DNA of 64,000 nucleotides. It comes from JBAXXL01 sp038206725 (GTDB taxonomy: Bacteria > Bacteroidota > Ignavibacteria > Kapaibacteriales > UBA2268). The notes beneath the pieces are model-generated. The model ran no database searches, was not told the origin of the DNA, and was given only the letters and a program-made list of their open reading frames with translations. The translations under genes and the position numbers were made by a program. Below, one piece after another: positions 37,555 to 47,617 of the stretch (the first letter of the stretch is position 1; each line of letters begins with the position of its first letter). Where the stretch lies: contig JBBRAO010000013.1 of the NCBI GenBank assembly GCA_038206725.1, positions 8,776-72,775 of the forward strand. The letters run 5' to 3'.

Positions 37555-39099
37555 TTGACTAAATCTAAATCAAATATCTTAAAACTATGTGTTTTTGCCA
37601 CCGGACTTTCGGGTGTGGTCGCGGAATACATATTGGCGACTTTGGCAACTTACTTCCTTGGTGACTCTGTAGTTCAGTGGGCTTTAATTGTTTCGGTAAT
37701 GCTTTTTTCAATGGGATTGGGGAGCAGATTGAGCAAATTTGTTCATACTAATCTGCTGGTAAGTTTTATAACGATAGAATTTATATTGTCCTTATTCGTA
37801 GCTTTCTCATCGCTAATAACCTATACCACAGCGGCATTTACACAATATACCGGATTGATGGTCTATTCGCTCAGTATTATAATCGGTACTCTGATAGGAA
37901 TGGAAATACCATTGGTTATTCGATTGAATAAGGAATTCGAAAGCTTGCGGATAAACATCGCCAGCGTGATGGAAAAGGATTATTATGGCAGTTTGCTGGG
38001 CGGTGTGTTCTTCGTATTTGTCGGATTGCCTTATCTTGGATTGACATATACGCCGTTTGTTTTAGGAACTGTTAATTTTTCGGTAGCTATGGTGTTATTA
38101 CTTTCCACATCCAAAACACTAACAGCAAAACACAAACGATTTACTTGGGCGGCGTCTGTGTTGGTTGCTTGTTTATTAATTGGCGGATCATTTATGGCGA
38201 AGCCTATAATTATATTCGGTGAGCAGGCGAAGTACAAAGATAAAGTGGTATTTTCACAGCAATCCAGATATCAGAAGATAGTTATCACTCAATGGAAAAA
38301 CGATTTCTGGCTTTTTATTGACGGTAATTTACAGCTTTGCTCGATGGACGAAGCACTATACCACGAACCTCTGGTTCATCCGGCGGTTGTAATCGCACGT
38401 AAGCCGAGGAATATTTTGGTTTTGGGAGGGGGCGACGGTTGTGCTATTCGAGAACTGCTGAAATATAAATTCATTGAGAAAATCACGATTTGCGATTTGG
38501 ACCCTAAAATGACCGATTTAGCGCGCTTTAATCCGATTATCCGAAAGTTGAACCAAAACTCGATGAATAATCCGAAAGTCAAAATAGTAAATACAGACGG
38601 TTTTAACTATATCTCACAATCAAAAGATATCTATGATTTGATAGTAATTGACCTTCCCGACCCGCGCACGGTGGAGTTGAGCCGATTATATTCGGTTGAG
38701 TTTTACGGATTGTGCAAGCATAGTTTGGGTGTGAATGGGGCGATGGTTACCCACGCGACAAGCCCATATTACGCACCGATGGCATTCCGCTGTATCGAGA
38801 AGACAATCCAAGCGGCGGGGTTCAATGTATTGACTTTGCACAACCAGATACTTTCGATGGGAGAGTGGGGATGGGCGATAGGTTCACCGACAATGTCCAA
38901 AGCCGAGATGATGAACGTTTTAGCCAAATCCAGTTTCGATGCGATAAAAACCCGTTGGCTCGACAACGAAGGTATGAAAATGATGATGTACTTCGGTAAG
39001 GATTTCTATAATAAAACCACCGACAGCATACGAATCAACAAAATGAACGACCCTGTCCTATATCGCTACTATTTGAGAAGCAACTGGGATTTGTATTAA
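37555..39099 (+). CDS. Membrane-fused spermidine synthase-like protein
   Basis: 514 residues from the TTG at 37555 (a TTG at 37516 is also possible); the longer open frame to 37339 is antisense to mnmG and was not used. About seven membrane helices fill the first 210 residues (ATGLSGVVAEYILATLATYF onward). A spermidine synthase-type methyltransferase fold follows: VLGGGDGCAIRELL, ITICDLDPKMTDLA, VNTDGFNYI and VIDLPDPRTVELSRLYS. It is probably an aminopropyltransferase anchored in the inner membrane; the polyamine substrate is not known, and no speD is nearby. Confidence 0.8.
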   Translation: MTKSKSNILKLCVFATGLSGVVAEYILATLATYFLGDSVVQWALIVSVMLFSMGLGSRLSKFVHTNLLVSFITIEFILSLFVAFSSLITYTTAAFTQYTGLMVYSLSIIIGTLIGMEIPLVIRLNKEFESLRINIASVMEKDYYGSLLGGVFFVFVGLPYLGLTYTPFVLGTVNFSVAMVLLLSTSKTLTAKHKRFTWAASVLVACLLIGGSFMAKPIIIFGEQAKYKDKVVFSQQSRYQKIVITQWKNDFWLFIDGNLQLCSMDEALYHEPLVHPAVVIARKPRNILVLGGGDGCAIRELLKYKFIEKITICDLDPKMTDLARFNPIIRKLNQNSMNNPKVKIVNTDGFNYISQSKDIYDLIVIDLPDPRTVELSRLYSVEFYGLCKHSLGVNGAMVTHATSPYYAPMAFRCIEKTIQAAGFNVLTLHNQILSMGEWGWAIGSPTMSKAEMMNVLAKSSFDAIKTRWLDNEGMKMMMYFGKDFYNKTTDSIRINKMNDPVLYRYYLRSNWDLY

Positions 39100-39358
39100 A
39101 GAAATTATAAATTATAAATGCGAAAATCCGAAAAACCTTATTTCCCATATCAACCTTAGTAGAAAATTCGATAAGATCATCGTTTAACCTTATTGCCTTG
39201 TTAGTTGCCAATAAATTGTATCTCATCAGGGTTTCGTTTTTCGGACCCCTTTTTATGAGATTTAGGTTGAAAGACCAAGCAATACTACAAAAAATAGCTG
39301 GGCATAAACTATATTTTCAAATTTCCGTCTTTATTGTATAAACAATTGAAATGAAAGT

Positions 39359-40657
39359 ATGAAAAAAATAATATCATTAATATTAGCAATTGCTTGTTGT
39401 CAAATAAGCCTTTTTGCGCAAGAACTAAATCCAAATCAAGAAAGTTTCGAGTTCGACGCTATAATTTTTAAAAGCGATGTGCTCGACCAATCCCGAATTG
39501 ATGTTTATGCCTTAGTGCCTTATCAAACGTTGAATTTTCTAACCGCCGATAATATTTATGGCGCAAAATACAGCCTAAATATCAACGTGTTCGATAGTAC
39601 CGACAAATTGGTTTACGGCAAAACGATAGAACGCGTTTTAAGGGAAAGCGATTATTTTACCACAATAGGAGGAACGGGTAAATTTGATTATGTTCAACAT
39701 AGAATTGATATTGCTCCCGGTAATTACAGAATTAAAGTTGTTCTTCAGGATAAAATCTCGAATTTATCGTTCGATAAAAGTCGCTCCATAACCGCTTTGG
39801 ACTTTTACGATTATTCATTCTCTCTCAGTGGTTTGATGGTAGTCAGTTCTATAGAGGAAATAAGTGGGAAGTACAAAATCACGCCGCACATCTCGGATAA
39901 TATTTCAACTTTAAAAGACGGCTGGTTTGCTTTTTTTGAAACGTACAATGATTCGACTGAAATGCAGGTGGATTTTGTGTTTCAAATAGTTGATAAGGAC
40001 AATAAAGTAGTTGTGGGTAATAACCGTATAAGTATGACAATTCAGCACGGCAGAACTCAACATTATTTGCAGATACCTTATAAACCTTCTATGACAGCCG
40101 GCACTTATGCATTAAGGGTGTTTGCGTTAACTCCATCGGATAAGCAGGACTTTTCGCCGTCGGAGTTCCTTGCTATAACACAGCGCTCAATATCAAATCT
40201 GCCGACATTAGGATCTTATGTGGTAAGTAATATTGATGATGCAATCGCCGAAATGGCTTATGTCGCTCAATCGGATGATATAAAATTTATTAAAGACGCA
40301 CCGGACGAAGAAGAAAAAACTCGCCGCTTTTACAACTTTTGGAAACAAATCGATCCAACTACCGGAACGGATGTTAATGAAGCTTTCGAGCAATATTATA
40401 TGCGTATCAATTTTGCAAATAAAAACTTTAAAAGTTCGTATAAAGGTTGGCAAACTCATAAAGGCAAGGTTTATACCATATTTGGCGCACCGGCCAAAGT
40501 TGAGCAATACCAAAGTTCCTCGATGGACGGGCGTTATTATGAACAATGGACTTATGCCGGTGGGCGTGAATTTATATTCTACGACGCCTCGGGATTCGGT
40601 GATTTCCGTTTGTACAGACCCTACGACGTAACAGAAAAATATACCTATCAGAATTAG
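39359..40657 (+). CDS. GWxTD domain-containing secreted protein
   Basis: 432 residues. Signal peptide MKKIISLILAIACCQISLFA, beta-rich middle, and a C-terminal block (about 330-432) with INFANKNFKSSYKGWQTHKG and YEQWTYAGGREFIFYD. This corresponds to the GWxTD domain of Ignavibacteria and related phyla, of unknown function, except that the signature Asp is His here (GWQTH). It converges on purB with only 24 bp between the stops. Confidence 0.8.
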   Translation: MKKIISLILAIACCQISLFAQELNPNQESFEFDAIIFKSDVLDQSRIDVYALVPYQTLNFLTADNIYGAKYSLNINVFDSTDKLVYGKTIERVLRESDYFTTIGGTGKFDYVQHRIDIAPGNYRIKVVLQDKISNLSFDKSRSITALDFYDYSFSLSGLMVVSSIEEISGKYKITPHISDNISTLKDGWFAFFETYNDSTEMQVDFVFQIVDKDNKVVVGNNRISMTIQHGRTQHYLQIPYKPSMTAGTYALRVFALTPSDKQDFSPSEFLAITQRSISNLPTLGSYVVSNIDDAIAEMAYVAQSDDIKFIKDAPDEEEKTRRFYNFWKQIDPTTGTDVNEAFEQYYMRINFANKNFKSSYKGWQTHKGKVYTIFGAPAKVEQYQSSSMDGRYYEQWTYAGGREFIFYDASGFGDFRLYRPYDVTEKYTYQN

Positions 40658-40681
40658 GAATTATCGTCTCAGTTTATAACG

Positions 40682-41974
40682 CTATAACCCACAGCGGTTA
40701 AATATATAGTCCACGCTTTCAAAAATTTTGTCGTAAGTGAATAGTTTCTTCAAGTCGTGAGGATTGATATGTTCCAGAAGTTCTTTGTCTTTCAGCAAAT
40801 TTTCCAAAAATGGGGTTTGTTCGTCCCAAGTTTTCATCGCGTTTCTTTGAACCATCACATACGCCGCTTGACGTTGAGTACCGCGACGAGCTAATTCCAG
40901 AAGTACTTTTTGTGAATGGATCAGCCCCAAAGTCAAATCAAGATTTTCAATCATTCTTTCCGGATAAACAATCAGTTTATCAACCAAATTTATAGTGCGA
41001 TTCAAAATATAATCCAGCGAAATTGCTGAATCAGGTATAATTACACGTTCAACGCTTGAGTGCGATATATCGCGTTCGTGCCAAAGTGCGTTATTTTCCA
41101 ATGCCGCCATAGCGTTAGCTCTTAATAATCTTGCTTGTCCGCAAATATTCTCCGACGAAATAGGATTTCTTTTATGCGGCATAGCGGAACTGCCTTTTTG
41201 ACCTACTGAGAAATATTCTTGCGCTTCGCGAACTTCGGTACGTTGAAGATGGCGAATTTCAGTGCCGATTTTCTCAAGCATAGTACCGATTAATGCAATT
41301 GCATTCATATAATTCGAGTGGTTGTCGCGTTGTATTACCTGAGTGGATACGTTCGCGGGTTGAAGTCCTAATTTTTCGCAAACGAATTCTTCAACTTTCG
41401 GTGAGAGATGTTCGTAGGTTCCGACCGCTCCGCTAATCATTCCCACACTCGCATCACTCAATGCGGCTTGAAAGCGATTGATATTTCTATTACACTCATC
41501 ATACCACAAAGCTAATTTCAAACCAAATGTCATCGCTTCGGCGTGTATTCCGTGGCTTCGTCCTACACAAGGAGTGTATTTGAATTCGTGTGCTCTACGC
41601 GCTAAAACAACTTTAAGTTTATTCAAATCTTCTAATATAAGCTCCCCTGCCTGTTTCATTTGTACTGCCAAGCAGGTATCCAAAACATCGCTCGAGGTCA
41701 TACCAAGGTGTATATATCGTGATGGTGCACCAACATATTCTTCGACGTTGGTTAAAAACGCGATAACATCGTGTTTAGTAACTTCTTCAATTTCTAAAAT
41801 TCTTTTTGGGTCGCAATTTGCTTTCTCACGAATAACTTTTGCGTCTTCTATTGGTATAATTCCCAATTTGGCTTGGGCTTCAACGGCTAAAACTTCAATT
41901 TCCAACCAAATATTATATTTATTTTCATCTTCCCAGATTCTTCCCATCTCCGGGCGTGTATAACGTTCAACCAT
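40682..41974 (-). CDS. purB: Adenylosuccinate lyase
   Basis: 430 residues. Fumarase/aspartase superfamily: HLGMTSSDVLDTCLAVQM, GRSHGIHAEAMTFG with the catalytic His, and the flexible-loop signature GSSAMPHKRNPISSENI. It splits SAICAR and adenylosuccinate in purine synthesis. It is last in a minus-strand set (outer-membrane protein, pdxJ, purB) with gaps of 18 and 11 bp. Confidence 0.97.
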   Translation of the reverse strand: MVERYTRPEMGRIWEDENKYNIWLEIEVLAVEAQAKLGIIPIEDAKVIREKANCDPKRILEIEEVTKHDVIAFLTNVEEYVGAPSRYIHLGMTSSDVLDTCLAVQMKQAGELILEDLNKLKVVLARRAHEFKYTPCVGRSHGIHAEAMTFGLKLALWYDECNRNINRFQAALSDASVGMISGAVGTYEHLSPKVEEFVCEKLGLQPANVSTQVIQRDNHSNYMNAIALIGTMLEKIGTEIRHLQRTEVREAQEYFSVGQKGSSAMPHKRNPISSENICGQARLLRANAMAALENNALWHERDISHSSVERVIIPDSAISLDYILNRTINLVDKLIVYPERMIENLDLTLGLIHSQKVLLELARRGTQRQAAYVMVQRNAMKTWDEQTPFLENLLKDKELLEHINPHDLKKLFTYDKIFESVDYIFNRCGL

Positions 41975-41985
41975 AATAATTCTCT

Positions 41986-42720
41986 TTATTTATAAAAAAG
42001 CTCTGCCGTTTTTATTAACTCTATCATTTCTTTAACGGCATTGTCCAAACCCGAAAATACAGCTTTTGCAATTATTGAATGACCAATCGAAAGCTCCTGA
42101 ATCTCCGGAATACGGCATATTTCTTTGGTGTTGAAATAGTTCAAACCGTGTCCCGCGGCTATTTGTAAGCCGAGTGAATGAGCATATTTCGCCGCTTGAG
42201 CTAATTGGTATAATTCGTCGTGGCGTTCAAATCTATCAACTAAATCGGCATAAGTTCCGGTGTGGAGTTCCACCATATCGCCACCCGATTCTTTGACTGC
42301 GTCAATCTGTCTATTTGTCGGTTCAATAAAATAGGAAACCTCAATACCATTTTCGTGGAATCTTTCGCTTAAGTTCTTGTATTTTTGGATATCATCGGCA
42401 ACATTTAGACCGCCTTCGGTAGTCAATTCCATTCTTTTTTCTGGCACCAAAGTAACCAAGTCCGGTTTAATATTCAATGCGATTTTTACAATTTCTTCTA
42501 CCGGAGCCATCTCCAAATCCATTTTTGATTTTATCACTTCGCGAAGCAAACGCACATCCCTATCTTGAGCGTGACGTCGATCTTCCCGTAAATGACAAAC
42601 AATACCCTGTGCTCCTGCCAATTCGCAAATTCCGGCCGCTATAACCGGATCGGGTTCTATTCCACCGCGAGCTTGGCGCAATGTAGCTATGTGATCAATA
42701 TTTATATTTAATGCAATCAT
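41986..42720 (-). CDS. pdxJ: Pyridoxine 5'-phosphate synthase
   Basis: 244 residues, normal length. ALNINIDHIATLRQARGG at the N-terminus, GIVCHLREDRRHAQDRDV, VTLVPEKRMELTTEGGL, HTGTYADL and IAAGHGLNYFNT are the family hallmarks. It condenses aminoacetone phosphate and deoxyxylulose phosphate to pyridoxine phosphate. It precedes purB by 11 bp. Confidence 0.97.
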   Translation of the reverse strand: MIALNINIDHIATLRQARGGIEPDPVIAAGICELAGAQGIVCHLREDRRHAQDRDVRLLREVIKSKMDLEMAPVEEIVKIALNIKPDLVTLVPEKRMELTTEGGLNVADDIQKYKNLSERFHENGIEVSYFIEPTNRQIDAVKESGGDMVELHTGTYADLVDRFERHDELYQLAQAAKYAHSLGLQIAAGHGLNYFNTKEICRIPEIQELSIGHSIIAKAVFSGLDNAVKEMIELIKTAELFYK

Positions 42721-42738
42721 ATCAACTATATTTATTTG

Positions 42739-43983
42739 TTAGTCATCTTTTCCGAAATCTCTTTTGTAAGGTTTGAACCACTTCTCACCAATTGAGATAT
42801 CAATATAAAGTTTACCGAATTTTTCATCTAATAAGCCATTGTTCAATGTACCACGCGAACCCACAACTATACCGGCGTCAAAAAACATTGAATTTGAACT
42901 CGGGAACCTCATTCCTACAGACAAACTCGTTTCTTTCATATCATTGCCACGGACGTTATAATACAAATCACGGTAGGCTAAACCAAAGCGATAAGTTATT
43001 CTGTCTATATAATTTCTGGTGAAGCGTGGATTACCGAAATATGTCAGACCAACAACGTATTGATTCGTTTTACGGAATGTTATATTCAATCCGCTGTTAT
43101 ATGATAATTTTGAGAAGTCCTGTGCTATATAATCGGCGCCAATTAAAAATCTTCCTATCTGATACGATAAACCTAAGCCGAATACTTGAGGCAATTCGGT
43201 GGATTTTTCGCTGAATATTGTTGTATCGGTACTTGCGTATATTCCGGTTATGGTAGCTCTATTTTCATAATTAAGTTTCTGAGATAATTCCCAAAAACCA
43301 CCGATGGAGAAATTCTTACTTATCTGACAATTCAAGCCAAATTTACCACCCCATCCGGTAAAATAATCATTAGTGATTACACCGGGTGAAAATGTAGTCG
43401 CATCGCTTGAGAATAGAGATTGTGAAACGCGCGAAGCTAATCCAAAAGTATAATATGCCTCGCCGCCGACTTCAAGAAATTTGAAAAATCTACCGCTCAT
43501 TCCTAAGAAAATATCATTCAGTCCGCCTTTACCTTGATAAAGGGATTGACCATCTAAGATAATACCATCTTTATCAATTTTTATTTTGTTCGAAATATAA
43601 TAATTGATTTTTGATTTTGGGGACATCCCCAAACCTACGGTTAAGCCTTTAGAAGTATCTATCGAAAACGCGGCGCAAAAACCCGAAATATTACCGTTGT
43701 TTTGCCAAAGTGTAGTTGTTCCATTTGAAATTACGTTTTGGTTAAACAGATAGCCGGCGTCCAAGCGTGTTGTGGTAACTTTTGACCACATAGCAGGGTT
43801 TCTCGGATTCAATGTAGTATTTACAGGATAGGATATGGATAAACCATTCGTTCCTGCAAACGCCGCTGAACCGAAATAATTCAAATCACCTATCCCAAAA
43901 GATGAATAATTCGAACCACCCTGAGAAAATAAGGCGGTACCGGTTAAAAATGTAAATATCAATAAGCAGATAATCTTTTGCAT
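42739..43983 (-). CDS. Outer-membrane beta-barrel protein (FadL/PorV-like appearance)
   Basis: 414 residues. Signal peptide MQKIICLLIFTFLTGTALFS, then SSFGIGDLNYFGSAAFAGTNGLSISY, NPRNPAMWSKV and repeated amphipathic strands. The asparagine-rich start (TLNPRNPAMW) is reminiscent of FadL/OmpP1-like barrels of Bacteroidota. It is 18 bp upstream of pdxJ. Transport function unknown. Confidence 0.7.
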   Translation of the reverse strand: MQKIICLLIFTFLTGTALFSQGGSNYSSFGIGDLNYFGSAAFAGTNGLSISYPVNTTLNPRNPAMWSKVTTTRLDAGYLFNQNVISNGTTTLWQNNGNISGFCAAFSIDTSKGLTVGLGMSPKSKINYYISNKIKIDKDGIILDGQSLYQGKGGLNDIFLGMSGRFFKFLEVGGEAYYTFGLASRVSQSLFSSDATTFSPGVITNDYFTGWGGKFGLNCQISKNFSIGGFWELSQKLNYENRATITGIYASTDTTIFSEKSTELPQVFGLGLSYQIGRFLIGADYIAQDFSKLSYNSGLNITFRKTNQYVVGLTYFGNPRFTRNYIDRITYRFGLAYRDLYYNVRGNDMKETSLSVGMRFPSSNSMFFDAGIVVGSRGTLNNGLLDEKFGKLYIDISIGEKWFKPYKRDFGKDD

Positions 43984-44087
43984 AAAATTAGATTTAATTA
44001 TATAAAAAACACAAAATTAAGCAATTTTCACTTAATAATGTTATAATCGAGTTTCGTAATGGTAACGTATATTAGCGCTAAAAATTA

Positions 44088-44819
44088 TTAAAATCTCATA
44101 TAATTATACCATACGAGGAATAACTCCCACGTAGCAGTGATATCGCGCATACAATACTCTGAGATTTCTCTAATTTTGCCATCGTTGAAATACTCTCCCA
44201 CCATAGACCCGTCAACACCCTCGGCTTTAGGTGAATGAATTCCGAAAATGCGTGTATAGAAATCGAAGTTATATCTCCTTGTCGCTGCATAAGTAGATGG
44301 ATTGTAGTATGTTAATTCATCAATCAAATCAACGTGCATAGGGTAATTAAACTTGGTTCCCGCCATTAGATTGCGAGCCGGATGAATCCTATAAAGCGCT
44401 GAGCGAAGCATTAGGTAAGGCGCGTCAAAATTTCTGCCATTGAACGAAACCAACTGCGCTTGAGGATATTTCCGCAAAATATTCCAAAATCCTTCGAGCA
44501 ATTTCTTTTCATTCGTTAAAAATAATTTATCTCCCGTTGGTAAAATTTCCTCAACTCTGTCACCGTCGGGAAGACTTTCGTCCAACGAAAAAGCCGCACG
44601 GGAAATTTGCTCCCATGTGCCGCCCTCAGCTTCCTGCATTAATTGCAATCCTATGCAGACGACTTTGCCGGTCATCGGTGTCAGCGCCATTTCACCCTTC
44701 TTTTGGGCTATATCTTCTTCGGTTTCCGCTCCGCGCAAAAGGTACTCCTGCTGTGAATGAGCAAGTGTATCCCATTCTATAGGAGCCGTTTCTATATCAA
44801 AGACCAAATACTGTTTCAT
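44088..44819 (-). CDS. DEDD-family 3'-5' exonuclease (PolB-exonuclease-like)
   Basis: 243 residues of RNase H-like exonuclease. The first acidic pair is D8 and E10 in FDIETAP; the second motif is LVSFNGRNFDAPYL; the last is YCMRDITATWELF, with a Tyr-x3-Asp pattern (DEDDy). It resembles the predicted exonucleases of the PF10108 type. It would trim DNA or RNA 3' ends; the substrate is unknown. It overlaps the Nudix gene by 4 nt (ATGA). Confidence 0.82.
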   Translation of the reverse strand: MKQYLVFDIETAPIEWDTLAHSQQEYLLRGAETEEDIAQKKGEMALTPMTGKVVCIGLQLMQEAEGGTWEQISRAAFSLDESLPDGDRVEEILPTGDKLFLTNEKKLLEGFWNILRKYPQAQLVSFNGRNFDAPYLMLRSALYRIHPARNLMAGTKFNYPMHVDLIDELTYYNPSTYAATRRYNFDFYTRIFGIHSPKAEGVDGSMVGEYFNDGKIREISEYCMRDITATWELFLVWYNYMRF

Positions 44820-45238
44820 AATTCTTTATCCTTTAAAAATTCTTTTGTGTATTCAAGTAACTTTTTTATTATTTCGTTATCAAAATCGACTTTTGTACTA
44901 AATTCTATCCATTTGTACGATAAATGAACTGTAGGGCGAATTGTGACTTTTTCTTTCAATTTCGCCATAAATATTACCATTTCTTTCGTGTGGTAATTCA
45001 TTGTAATTTTATCCTGGTGATACGCCAAATCGTAAAACCTAAAATTATCAACGAGCCGGATTGCCGAAACGTCAACAGAGGTTTCCTCGTTGAACTCACG
45101 TAGAGCGCACTCTAGCTCGGTTTCCCTTTTTTTGAAATGACCTTTTGGCAAATCCCATTTTCTTATGTCTCTCATTAAAAGAAAGTGGGTACCTAATTCG
45201 TCAATCAACAATATTCCGCAAGATTTATTTGTTTGCAT
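44816..45238 (-). CDS. Nudix hydrolase
   Basis: 140 residues. The Nudix box is GHFKKRETELECALREFNEE followed by TSV, matching Gx5Ex7REUxEE with the closing G replaced. The preceding KWDLPKGHF is typical of the diadenosine polyphosphate or MutT-like branch. It is translationally coupled to the downstream exonuclease gene, hinting at shared nucleotide or RNA-end clean-up. Confidence 0.88.
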   Translation of the reverse strand: MQTNKSCGILLIDELGTHFLLMRDIRKWDLPKGHFKKRETELECALREFNEETSVDVSAIRLVDNFRFYDLAYHQDKITMNYHTKEMVIFMAKLKEKVTIRPTVHLSYKWIEFSTKVDFDNEIIKKLLEYTKEFLKDKEL

Positions 45239-45249
45239 AATCGTTTTAT

Positions 45250-45280
45250 TTTGTATATTTCAAATATACGAATATTTTTG
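45250..45280 (+). promoter_or_regulatory. Promoter of the PD40 protein gene
   Basis: TTTG at 45250-45253, 19 nt, then TATTTTTG at 45273-45280: an exact match to the Bacteroidota -33/-7 consensus. The predicted start of transcription is near 45287, 28 nt before the ATG. Confidence 0.7.
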
Positions 45281-45314
45281 TAATGTTAATTATTATTAGT
45301 TTGAGAAAAAGTAT

Positions 45315-47570
45315 ATGAAAAAAGTAATATTGGTAATTTTGATAATCGCGGGTTATTGTACCCTATCGGCCGGAACTCCTTATTATGAAACAAAGATGAA
45401 TAGCGACGGCAATGAATTACCGCTTGTTTTGAGCGGAGAAACTTTCTACTTTTTATGTGATAGAACCGATATGGAAATGCAATTATTAAAAACTACTGAA
45501 GAAAACATTCCTTATTTTTTTAATATTTATTCGATAAAAGAAAATGAACCGCCTTTTAAAGAAATAAAAACATTCTGTATTAAAAGCAATCAATTCCCTA
45601 CATTTTACTCAAATTCATTGGATATTGCTTTCAAAACAGAGGTTAATAATAAGAGCCAAGAAAAAAGTCTATATAATCAAGCAATTTTTGAAAATTATAA
45701 TTGTGATAATTCCGAGTATTCTTTGAAGCTTAACCGTTATGGCTATTGGACCGGACAACCTGTATTATCCCCATCGGGTAAAGTTTTGATTTTTACAAGC
45801 AATATGGGCGGCGAAAGAAGTATGGACTTATTCGCGTCAATAAAAGATGAAAACGGTTCGTGGGGTATGCCTTTCGGATTGGAGCAGATAAATACAACCG
45901 GCGATGAAATAAATCCTCATTTCGGAACGGACGGATACTTTTACTATGCATCCAATTTTAAAAACGACTCAATCAAAGATTTCGACATTTATAAAGCCAC
46001 ATATATTCCAAAGAACGGTGTTCTTATCCCAATTGACGGTAAAAGTCTGACTGACGCAAACTCACCAGCCGATGAATTTACTCCGGTTCAAACCCCGGAA
46101 AAGTTTTATTTCTCATCCACAAGAAAAGCCGAAAATATAGAAGCAAATATTTATTCGATGAAAAATGAAAAATCAAGTGCTGTTATTAATATCAAAACCA
46201 ATATGAATGAAATTTGGGTTAAAAATGTAAACCGCTCCGAATATCTTTGTTTTCCAAAATCTGAAAAAATTAATTTGAATAAAGGTGCAAAATATCAAAT
46301 TATTCGCCCTGAATATATGAGCAAATACTATTTGGATAAATCTCCCGAAAAAGTTGAATTTGACTTTACCAAAACCCTGAAAGATACATCTGTTAGTTTG
46401 GATTTCAATCTAAAGCCTTCTACCAAAGAAAGTTTTATCACAATTTCAGCCGATAAAGCTCCGCTTTTTGTTCGCGGTTATTGGAAACCTTTCGACAAAG
46501 GGACTTTTGATGAATTAAGGAAGCGCGAACAAACCGGCTTTTTTAACAAAAGTGTCTTTGTTGATACTACGATTTTCAAGTATTCCGAATTAACAACTGA
46601 ATCTGAAAATAATCAAGAACAATTATTAACTAAGCTTTTAGCCGCTTTGGATAACTTCAACACATTCCTGCCTGCTCGCGATAGTCTAATTATTGATTTG
46701 ACACTCCTCTCCGACGAAATTGATATATCCGGTTATAAAAATAAATATCATAAATCCGAAAAACAAAACTCCATATACCACGGAGAAACAATTACAGTTG
46801 GCAAGGATAAAAAAGGTTCAGACTTGATTATTCCTGACGGTTTGGATATTACCGAAAGCTCGTGGATGGTGGGTGTGAAAAAAATGAAGCTATCGAACGA
46901 TGGCAACAGAGTGTTGGCTAAACTTCGTGCATATTACACTTATAAGTATTTGGACAGTACATTGTCTTTGATTTCTCCGATATATAAATATTATTCTTTA
47001 AATAAAAAACTTGTGTTCAACTATGATGGCTTTGTAATTGATCAGAGGGGCGACCTTCCAAAAGATTACATTGCTTTGTCTGTTAAAAATCGCTCTTCTA
47101 TTATTGATGAAGATAAAATTGAAGATTTGGCTAAGGAATACGATTACTCAGTAAAACCTGAAAAAGAAGAAGTATTGCCGACGGATGATCCAAATCCACC
47201 AAAACCTTTGCCGAAAATGAATGGCGGGATGCAGAATATCTCGAAAATTAAAATGATGCTAATGCAGAATGTGTATAAAGCCAAAAAACAAACCACCGGA
47301 ATTGAATCAAAGCAAGACACAACTTATTCGGTCGAGTTATTTAATATGAAGGATTACCAAACCGCAATAAAAGCCTTCGACATTCTTAGATCGAAAGAAG
47401 TAAAAGACGTTCGTTTTATTACAGCATACGATTTCCTTGGGAGACGCAATTTCATTATCCGCGCTGATAAATTTAATACACTTGCTGAAGCGCAAAATGC
47501 TTTAAGAGATTACAGTTGGGTATATTCTTACGTTAATTTGGAAGGGATGGCGACCGCGGTAAGAGAATAA
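45315..47570 (+). CDS. Exported PD40 (WD40-like propeller) protein with SPOR-like end
   Basis: 751 residues. Signal peptide about 1-20. TolB/PD40-type blades are visible at about 150-290 (PVLSPSGKVLIFTSNMGGER; INPHFGTDGYFYYASNF; FTPVQTPEKFYFSSTR). A region near 490-560 (LSNDGNRVLAKLRAYYTYKYL) faintly recalls an OmpA-like peptidoglycan-binding fold. The last 80 residues (TTYSVELFNMKDYQTAIKAF ... NALRDYSWVYSYVNLEG) look like a SPOR-like domain. All three would suit a periplasmic cell-wall or envelope protein. The domain calls at the middle and end are tentative. Confidence 0.65.
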   Translation: MKKVILVILIIAGYCTLSAGTPYYETKMNSDGNELPLVLSGETFYFLCDRTDMEMQLLKTTEENIPYFFNIYSIKENEPPFKEIKTFCIKSNQFPTFYSNSLDIAFKTEVNNKSQEKSLYNQAIFENYNCDNSEYSLKLNRYGYWTGQPVLSPSGKVLIFTSNMGGERSMDLFASIKDENGSWGMPFGLEQINTTGDEINPHFGTDGYFYYASNFKNDSIKDFDIYKATYIPKNGVLIPIDGKSLTDANSPADEFTPVQTPEKFYFSSTRKAENIEANIYSMKNEKSSAVINIKTNMNEIWVKNVNRSEYLCFPKSEKINLNKGAKYQIIRPEYMSKYYLDKSPEKVEFDFTKTLKDTSVSLDFNLKPSTKESFITISADKAPLFVRGYWKPFDKGTFDELRKREQTGFFNKSVFVDTTIFKYSELTTESENNQEQLLTKLLAALDNFNTFLPARDSLIIDLTLLSDEIDISGYKNKYHKSEKQNSIYHGETITVGKDKKGSDLIIPDGLDITESSWMVGVKKMKLSNDGNRVLAKLRAYYTYKYLDSTLSLISPIYKYYSLNKKLVFNYDGFVIDQRGDLPKDYIALSVKNRSSIIDEDKIEDLAKEYDYSVKPEKEEVLPTDDPNPPKPLPKMNGGMQNISKIKMMLMQNVYKAKKQTTGIESKQDTTYSVELFNMKDYQTAIKAFDILRSKEVKDVRFITAYDFLGRRNFIIRADKFNTLAEAQNALRDYSWVYSYVNLEGMATAVRE

Positions 47571-47582
47571 AAAAGTCAACTC

Positions 47583-47615
47583 AACCTTCCGGAGGTTTCA
47601 AACCTTCGGAAGGTT
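47583..47615. repeat. P3 palindrome, third copy
   Basis: Inverted repeat AACCTTCCGGAGGTTT-C-AAACCTTCGGAAGGTT, one mismatch from the copies at 25545 and 28634. It starts 12 bp after the PD40 gene and directly abuts an orphan sorting tail. Confidence 0.85.
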
Positions 47616-47617
47616 CA

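Noticed and set aside
39035..39226. 63-codon minus-strand frame after the spermidine synthase-like gene
   Set aside because: It overlaps the end of that gene antisense and runs through AT-rich DNA; no start context or homology was seen.
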